Positions 19,001-28,300 of a stretch of DNA of 38,509 bases are shown here, one piece after another. The notes beneath the pieces were generated by a model. It was not told where the DNA came from. It worked only from the letters and a program-made list of their open reading frames with translations, and did not search any database. Within the stretch, counting starts at the first letter, position 1; each line of letters opens with the position of its first letter. The stretch is from Symbiodinium natans (Eukaryota; Sar; Dinophyceae; Suessiales; Symbiodiniaceae): NCBI GenBank assembly GCA_905221605.1, contig CAJNDS010002238.1, positions 522,329-560,837 on the forward strand, written 5' to 3'. Position numbers and translations under genes: made by a program.

Positions 19001-21113
19001 AGCTTCAAGCACAGTCTATCAAAAACAAACCCTGGTTTAGAGATCAGGGTTTTAGGCTTCAGGGTCTTTAGTACTAGGTTCTACTTGGCTTGTAGGGCTT
19101 GTGGGGTTTAAACCGGGGTTTATGGGGTTTCGTGATTCCGAACCGTAAACCCCAAACCCCAAACCCCAAGCCCCAAGCCCCAAGCCGCAAACCCCAAACC
19201 CTAAACCCTAAACCCTAACCCCTAAAAAGCTCATTTCAACACAGCTCAGCGCGGTGGCAGGTCACAAGGCTCTGCGCAGAGTCAGAGCAAGACGAAGAGA
19301 TGAAGCAGAAGGCGGGCTCTGACTTTAGGGGTTTTAGGGTTTAGGGGTTTAAGGGCTTAGGGGGTTTAGGGCTTTAGGGCTTTAGGGCTATAGGGGTTTA
19401 TGCGTTTAGGGGTTGAGGGGGTTTATAATAGGGGTTTAGGGCTTTAGGGGTTTAGGGTTTTAGGGGTTTAGGGTTATGGGGTTATAGGGGTTTAGGGTTA
19501 GGGTCGTAGGAGCCAGCGGAACATCGCAAGCTCCTAGAGGGTTGGGGGCGTTTAGGGTTTGGGGCTTGGGGTGTAGGACTTGGGAGTGGAGGAATTCGGC
19601 GGGGGGGCGGGGGGGGGTTCAAGGCTTCTGGGTTTAGGGTTTCGGGTTTAGGGCTAGGGTTTTTCTCCTTGAAGGGTTTAGGCTTTAGGGTTTAGGGCTA
19701 GGGTATTTCGCCTTGAAGTCCTTATTGGACACCCCTAGCTCTTCTTTGATCCTTTGCAGGTGCGTTGTTTGACCCGTCACCTCACACTCACCTTGCTGGT
19801 CTTCTTACTTTTTCAAGATATCCAACCCCAGAACGAGGCCCCCCCCCTCTATTTAAATATGGTTGAGGTAGAAAAAACCCCAAAAAGGTACCCGCATCAG
19901 TCATTTGGGTCTTTTGTGTTTTGGTCTTTCCAGACTCGGCTCCAAACCCGAAAAAAAAAACCCGAGGCGCGATAAGCCAGATCAGCCCGAACAACCCCAT
20001 AGACCCAAAACCCTAAACCCTAAACCTCAAACCCTAAACCCTAAACCCTAAAGCCTTGGTGGCCCAGTGGCACCCTTCTGCCCTTCTTGTGGGTCTGGGT
20101 TCCCTTTCTCAAGTAGCCAACCCCAAATAGGGTACCCTTATGATGGTATGGTTACTGCTAAGAAACGCTAAACCCTAATCCTAAACCCTAAGAAACCCTA
20201 AACCCTAAACCCTAAATCCTAAACCCTAAACCCTAAACCCCAAACCCTAAACCCCCAAACCCTAAACAAGAATGTGCCAGCTTGTCAGGCCACGTTTTCG
20301 GGCACGACAATGACAGTCCTCATGTTGGACAGCTGCATCCCAAGGGCGGGTGTAGGGTTTGGGGCTATGTTGGGCTTTAGGGTTGAGGGTTCAGGGTTTT
20401 GTGGCTTAGGGGGGTTTAGGGTTCAGGGTTTTGTGGTTTAGGGTGTGGGGCTTAGGGCTTGAATAGGGCTTAGTGCAGCTCGTTTGGACTCTAAAGGGGC
20501 TGAGGTTGGTACAGTCTGTGCTGGGGCTAGACTGCAAGGCGCATGTTTCCTAGGATGCCCAGTAGTACCTTATTCCCTTTTGGTAGGTTTAGGTTCCCTT
20601 GTAAACCCCTTTGAGCAAAAAAGGGCACCCTTTTTCATTCTAGGTTACTGGGCAACCTAGTTTCTAATGCAGCTCAACAATTGTAGTTGGTGCTCAGTTT
20701 CTCTTTCCAGACACTCAAGTCCACAAAAGTGTGTGATATTCCAGGGCCTACCTGCTTTGGATGAAGGTTCAAGGTTAATTAGGGATTTTGGGGTTTGGAG
20801 TTCCACATGATATTTACTGCCGCTGCGCGACATTACGCCCTAAAGCCCTAAAACCCTAGAACCCTCAAACCCCAAAACCCTAAAGCCCTAAAATCCTAAA
20901 CCTCTCTATCATAATGAATTTAAACCCTAATTCAAGAGTCGGCAACGGTGAATTTCGGCTTCACAAGTCGGCAATGGTGAATTTCCTGGCCTCAAAAGTC
21001 GGCAATGGTGAATTTCCTGGCCTCACAAGTCGGCAATGGTGAATTTCCTGGCCTCAGAAGTCGGCCATGGTGAATTGCCTGGCCTCAAAAGTCGGCAATG
21101 GTGAATCTCCTGG

Positions 21114-21170
<57 letters not shown>

Positions 21171-24100
21171 AGCCCCACCTACCCCCACCCCCATCCCCCC
21201 GCCACAGACCTGAAAGAATTTGAGGCTTGCGGCTGGTAGGGTTGAGAGTTAGATTTTAAGCCTACTGGGAATGTATTGAGTGAACTTTGCATTTTCTCAA
21301 TGTTGTGGGTTTCTTGGGTGGGTGTTTTTTTTTTTTTTTTTTCCCAACGCTTGACAAGCTGCTTGACTAGTGAATGCTCGGACTTGAGATGCTGAACCCC
21401 AAACCCTAAACCCTAAACCCTAAACCCTAAACCCTAAACCCTAAACCCTAAACCCTAAACCCTAAACCCTAAACCCTAAACCCTAAACCCTAAACCCTAA
21501 ACCCTAAACCCTACACCCCAAGACAAGGTCCTCGGCCGGCGGAGTGGCGCGTGCGCTGTGCCCACCTGGGAGACTCCATCGCAGCCCCCCTGGGCGAGTT
21601 TTGGATTGCGCAGGGCGTTCAGAACCCTGAGCCCTTGGCACTCCCTAAGCCTTAGAGCCCGAAACTTAAGCCCTAAACCCTACAACCCGAAACCCCAAAC
21701 CCCAAACCTGGGGTTTTTGTTGAGGGCTAAGGTTTTGGGGCTTGGGCTTCGGGAGTTTTATTTCGTCAAAGGTGTTTTGAACACCTGTTCTTGGGATGCT
21801 TCGAACTTAGGGTTTAGGGTTTAGGGTTTAGGGGCTAGGGTTTCGGGTTTCAGGCAGGGATTTAGGTGCTTGGGGGGGGGGGGGGGGGGTGTTCTTAGGG
21901 ACTTCAAGAGACGACGGTTCAAATGTTTTAGCAATGGACATTGGAGTTGTTTTGCGGGCGGGGGGGGAAGTGGCCTTGGAGATCTGACAAGCAAGTGGTG
22001 CCGGGGTAGAGCGAAACCCGAGACCAGAAACCTAGATCCTAGACCCTAAACCCTAAACCCTAAACCCTAAACCCTAAACCCTAAATGTTATTTACTGTGG
22101 CAGGTCATCGCGCAACGTCCCAAGAAAGGCATGGCGTGGGAGGCGCTGCAACCTGGTCTCCCGAACTTCCCTCCAAAGCAGCACCTGTAGGGCTAAGGTG
22201 TTTTTTTTGCCAGTATCCCCCAAAGAGCACCCCATGTACATATATACATATATACACTCACCAAAGCTCATAAGGAAGCATATCGAAACGTACATGTGTA
22301 TATCTATATATCTATTTATTTATTTATTTATTTATTTAGTATGTACGTTATGTATACGCACCACAAAACACTGCAAAATGAAACCCTACCTCACGTAGGG
22401 TTAGGGGCCCTTGGGTTGTGGGGGACTTACGCCTCGATTGTTCATTTCGGTTGAGTTTAGGCTTGAAGGGTCTAGGGTTTAGGGTTGAGGGTTGAGGGTT
22501 TAGGGTTGAAGGGTTTAGGGTTTAGGGTTTGGGGTTGAAGGGTTTGTGGCACTTTGGGTCAGGAGTTTAAGGTTTCCACGGCAGACGGCCTTGGGTGAAG
22601 AGCTTGGTGCTGGAGGTTCAGGCGGCACGACATCGGAATTTTCTAAGCCCTAGACCCTAAACCCTAAACCCTAAACCCTAAACCCTAAACCCCAAACCCT
22701 AAACCATGCGCAATTGAGGTTCCTAGCAACCCAAGCGGTGGGGGATCCCCCAACTCACCCCTGGCCGAATTCTCAACCTCTAACTATTGCTTCCTGTGCA
22801 GAAGCCAAACTTTTTGGAGTGTCGGCTAAGTTGGTGCGTTAGAATGCACGTACTCAAACCCAACCCTAACAGTCTGGGACCCTAGATCGTGTGCTTCATT
22901 TATCCCTGTTTTAACTTTCTCTGTTCTTGATCCTTCTCCCTTTCTCTCTCTCGGTCTGTCTCGTTTCTTTTGAGCTTTCTTTGATAATTGCATTCTCTCT
23001 CTCTATCTTCTATCTCTCTCCCTGTGTGTCTGTCTGTCCCTCCATCCCCGGCTTTGCGAAGAGACTGCACGCATCGTATAGGGGGTCGGAACAATTACTA
23101 ACAGTATTCCCTTATGGTCCTAAAAAAATATGCTGCCCCCCCAAAACCCCGACCCTACATTGGACCCCTAAACCCTAAGCCCTAAGCCCCTGGCAGATCA
23201 CTCAGCTGACGAACATCCACAGACCGGACAGAGAGGTGTGGCCCAGCGGCTTCCATCATAAGTCCACGAAACCTTGAATAGATCAAGGGACTAAAGGAAG
23301 GACCCATCTAAGGGACCTTAGGGCTTAGGTGGGCGCTACTCAGGTATATAGGCGCTACATAAGGTATATTTAGGGGTTATGCAGAGGGATCAGATTAAGG
23401 TTTGTTTTTCTAGGGGTCCCTCCTTATCTTCATAGTCCCATATCAGATCAGAACACGGCATCGGGGTGTTGCATTCATTTCGTGGGCACGCTGGGTCTCA
23501 GTAGGGCTTTTCGTATCGAGGCGTGATCTGATGCTTAGGACCGAGTTATTTCGGTTCAGGGGTCTTAGGGCGTCTGTTCATTTGGGACTTTACGAAAATT
23601 ACAAGGACAAATAGTAGGATTCCCTTGTAATTAGGACCCCAATAAGGTACCCCTAATTTTGGAAACCCCCGTTTATCCTTCTTCAGTTTGGTGTTTGCGC
23701 TTTTCTTCCAAATTCACAAAGTCGAGGCGCTTAAGCGCAAGTCCTGAGTTAGGGTGTAGGGTTTAGGGTCCAGGGTTTAGGGTTTAGGGTAAGCTCGATG
23801 TCGAGTCGAAGCCCTCAGTGCTGCTTACGCACTTGCGGACTGCAATTACAACATAAAACCTCAAACCTAAACGCAACCCTAAACCCTAAACCCTAAACGC
23901 AAAACCCTAACCCCCTCTGCCCTTCAGTTATGAGGAGCCAAGTTTCGCGCGCTATAAGCTTTAGCTTTCTGTACCTTTTTAAGGCCCTAAGCCCTAAACT
24001 CTAGACCGTACTCTTGCTGTACAATTTTAAGCCCTAAGCCCTAAGCTCTAGATCCTACTGACTCTTTCTGCACCATCTTAAGCCCTAAGGCCTAAACACT

Positions 24101-25300
24101 AAACCCTCCTCTTTCTGTACGATCTTAAGCCCTAAGCCATAAACTCTAGATGCTACTCACGCTAGGCAGACCCTCGTCCCAACCAAGCCACGAGCACACC
24201 AGCGCAGGACGAAGCCGAACGCATTGACAAAGCGGGCGGCACCGCGATGACCCTAGCTTCATTCTGCAGCGTTAGTGCCAACCCTGAACCCTAAAGCTCT
24301 AAAAACCCCATGTGCCTCAACCCTTAAAGCCCTAAACAACCCTGTCTCCCTGAATCCTGGAGAAGGCCCCAGTACAACGCAAGCCCGAAATCCTGATCCC
24401 TAAACCCTAAACCCCAAATTTTAACCCTAAACCCTAAGCCCTAAAACCTAGAACCCTAAACAGCCCTAACAGGGCTCCCGCGCTTCTGTGTGTTGATTGG
24501 GCAGGTCTTGAGACTCAACCCTAAACCCGAAACCCTAAACCCTAGACTTCTGGAATCCGCACGATCGCTCCGAAGAAGCCCCGAAACCATTGGGGTTGAA
24601 GGTGCAGGGAATAGGGCATAGGGAATAGGGAAGTGGGCGTAGGGCACAGGGCGTTGGGCTTAGGGCTTAGGTAGGGTTTAGGGGCTAAATAAAAGTTGCC
24701 TTCATTAGAGAACTGTTTAGGCCGTAGGCTAGAGCGCCCCCAAACCCACGATATACACCCGGAGGCCCAAGCCCGACCCCCAAACCCTGAACTCTAAACC
24801 CCAAACCCTAAACCCTAAACCCGGAAAAAAAAAACCTAACCCCCAAACCCTAAACCCGAAACCCAGGTCTTGAAGTATGAAAACGAGTCCGCGAGACTGG
24901 CTGCTGACGAGTGGCCCCTCGCCCATGAGAGCAGCTTCGATCGTTGGGTTCGATGCGCAAGCTTTTTGACGGAACTCGGAGTTCCAGGGGAGGGGGGGAG
25001 GGGGTGGTTAGGGTTTAGGGTGTTTAGGGTGAGTTCGGAGTTCCAGGGAAGGGGGGGGTGGGGGATGGTTAGGGTTTTGCGTTTAGGGTTTAGGTTTTCG
25101 AGTTGGGTGCGGAGTTCAGAGGGGTTTAGTGCTGAGGGTTCAGTAGCGTTCAGGGCTTAGTAGGGTTCAGGGTTCAGAGTAGCGGTTAGAACTTTAGCGT
25201 TTAGGGTTCAGGGCCCTGAATTTCAAGTCCTACATTGCAAAGCCCAAGACCCTGAGCTTAAACCTCTGAACTTTGGGCTATGACCTAAGCTTCGTACTTC

Positions 25301-25383
<83 letters not shown>

Positions 25384-28300
25384 GAGCCACACCTACAACC
25401 TCAACCCTAAAGCCTGAAGCCTAAACCCTAAACCCTAAACCTAAACCGTAAACCCTAACCCTAAACCCTAAACCCCTGACATAAGGAGCTTGGCAGTGTC
25501 CCGCTCCTGGGGAGACTTCCACGCCTGCCGCTACGGGCTGTCCCATGAACCGGAGGCCCTGTGAGACCGGAGTGTAGGGTTTAGGGTTTAGGGCTTCAGG
25601 GTTCACAGGGTAACCCCAAAGCCATGCTCCAACTTTTCGATTCGAACCCAGTGGCGGCACGTAGGGACATGCCAGCACAGATGCAGTCGATGGTTTGGGG
25701 TTCTTTGAGAATAGCCACATCTCTTGCTATCACTTCCACCCGATTATTCATACAATAAACCCCAAATTCAAGACCCAAGCCCCCTACTACCTGAACCTTA
25801 AACTCTAAACCACCTCGAATCTGCAGTTCAACATCAAGCAGCTGGCGACGGTTGGCGAGTGCTTCATTCTCGTTTGTTCCGACGGCGTGTGGGATGCCAC
25901 CACCTTGGAGAGTGTGTTCGTGGTGTTTAGGATCTTGTTTAGGGGTTAGGATCACTGTTGGGGTTTAGGATTTTGGGTAACAGGTGGCGCTGGGCATCGG
26001 GTGTTCAGAAGCATTCGTAAGCCCAAGCAAGTTCGTCCTTACAGTCTTACAGTCCTGAAAAGCCTGGACCTGGAACACGCTTTTCTGAAAGGTGTTTGCT
26101 TCACATACGTTTGCTGCGAATTATCGCAGAACAGGGCACGTGACTGTGCTATTGCCCCCAAAAACCCATTCTAATCATTAAGGCCCCTGTAGTACACCCT
26201 GCAAGAGATTTTTGAACAGCTCTGTGTGCTGCGCATGCCCAGCTCAGCAGACCCTGAAACAAGCCTGAACAGGCTGGTTGGGAATGAGGGCCGTATATAA
26301 TCCCTTAAGGGTATATGGTGCAGCGTCGCTGCCCCCCCCCCCCCCCCCACCCCCCCCCCCCATGGTCACCCCCCCCCCACCCCCCCCACCCCATGGTCAC
26401 CCCCCCCCCAATGGCCCCCGGCCCAAATTCTTTCCCCACCCCGCCCCCCTGTGGTTTGGGCCCCCCTGTGGGGTGGTGTGGTTGGGGTTTGGGTTTAGGG
26501 TTTAGGGTTTAGGGTTTAGGGTTTGGGGTTTGGGGTTTGGGGTTTGGGGTTTGGGGTTTGGGGTTTGGGGTTTGGGGTTTGGGGTTAGGGTTTAGGGTTT
26601 AGGGTTTAGGGTTTAGGGTTTAGGGTTTAGGGTTTAGGGTGCGCGCCCCGCCCCCCTGTGGTTTGGGCCCCCCTGTGGGGTGGTGTGGTTGGGGTTTGGG
26701 TTGAGGGTTTTGGGTTTGGGGTTTAGGGGTTTAGGGTTTAGGGTTTAGGGTTAGGGTTTAGGGTTTAGGGTTTGGGGTTTGGGGTTTCGGGTTTAGGGTT
26801 TAGGGGGGGTGGGGGGGGGATCCCATGGGGGAGGGGGTGGGGGGAGGGGGTGGGGGTGGGGTACCGACACGGGACACGGAACCATACATAGGCCCTCATT
26901 TGCTAAGAACCAGTGGGCTTAACCGAGGGGGTGTAGGGTTTGGCGGCTTTTGGATGTAGAGTTGTTTTTCTCACTAGGAGGTGAAACGCTATATGCTAAA
27001 GCAGTGTAATTACGGTTTGTCTAGTATTTATCTAGAACGAACCCGGTTCATCTTGCCAGACATGTGTAGAATGGCTCGCATAGGTAGGGATGAACAAATG
27101 TCAACCCTGCCCCAACTCATGACGCATAAGATGCCGCTTGCCATTGCCCAGGTTATGCCGCAAATGCAGGCGGTAAACCTCATCGGGAAGTACCCCCCAA
27201 ATGAGGCCAAGCGCCCAGAACTCGCAAACGCCGACGCCGCGCCCATGCTCCCAAATCCCAAACACAAAGCCCTAACGCCCTAAACCCTGACCCCAACCCT
27301 AAACCCTAAACGCTAAATGCTGAACACCCTAAATTGGTTACTCGACCTTGCCACCCAGAAACCCTTTGGGGGGTGTTTAGGGCTTTAGGGTATGGTACCC
27401 TATATACGCTCTAAGCAGCTATTTGGGATTGGGTTTGGGGTTTAGGGCTTAGGATTTAGGATTCAGGGTTTCGGATTTCGGGTTAGGGCTTAGGGCTTAG
27501 GGTTTAGGGTTCAGGGTTTAGGGGCACTCTGTGAGGGTGCTTTCACAACAGGCCTCCTTTATCAAAATGGGTTTCCAGCCTGGGACGGCAATGTCGAGCA
27601 AGCCTCATTTACGGTTTAGTGTTTAGGGTTTGGGGTTTGGGGTTTAGGGTTAGGGTTTGGGGTTCAGGGTCAGGGTTTACGGTTTGGGGTTTGGGGTTTA
27701 GGGTGTAGGGTGTAGGTCGGGCTATGGATAGGCCGTGAAGCCGCAAGCCCTTACACTAAAGCCCTAAAGCCCCAAAAGCCCTAGAAACCAGAACCGAAAA
27801 CCACACATCCCCTGAATTCCCGAAGTTCTTGAGACCCCGAAAACTAAACTAAACCTGTTAATTTTAGACCCTGACATCCCTGGTCCTTGAGACCCTGAGC
27901 GCTACGACCCCAAAGCCTTGAAATCCCTCTAAGGAGACCAGTGTGCCGGCTCAAGCAGGGTTTCGGGTTTGGGGGTCCAGTCATTGCCTGATGTGGGGGT
28001 GGACATGCTCCGGTCCAGTGTTCAACTTGCAGGGATCAGGGTTTGAGCCCTAAACCCTAAACCCTAAACCCTAAACCCTAAACCCTAAACCCTAAACCCT
28101 AAACCGGGATTGAACCCTAAACCCTCAAGTCCTCTAGCCTCACACATTCGCGACAAGTGCCGGACACAGGCACAGACGGCCGTGGAGCCGGGATCTGAGA
28201 TGCCCAAACGTTTTGAGATTAGGGTTTGAGATGAAGGGGCTATTTCGAGCACATGGGGTCCAGGGCCTAGGGTTTCAGACTGGTGTTCTGTTTTCTTCGG

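Larger units (their letters stand above)
25912..28137 (+). other. PP2C intron 15 (about 2.2 kb)
   Basis: Largest intron of the gene. It holds C-rich and G-rich low-complexity blocks (26331-26410, 26805-26865), a duplicated 60-bp segment flanking a TTTAGGG/TTTGGGG array, more TTTAGGG and CCCTAAA tracts, and a telomere-free island at 26935-27283 with a 100-codon open frame (26981-27283) of ordinary composition but no recognised motif. The frame is in sense orientation; it does not match the PP2C fold. Confidence 0.55.

Noticed and set aside
25212-25242. Segment GPEFQVLHC resembling the PP2C ePE region
   Set aside because: The real EPE motif is in exon 14 downstream; this piece lies in intron 13 and duplicates the motif out of order.
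26278-26512. Proline-rich open frames
   Set aside because: Produced by C-rich low-complexity sequence inside PP2C intron 15.
26981-27283. Conserved gene of about 100 codons inside intron 15
   Set aside because: Open on both strands, no recognised motif and no splice-compatible role in the phosphatase; kept only as a note in the intron entry.
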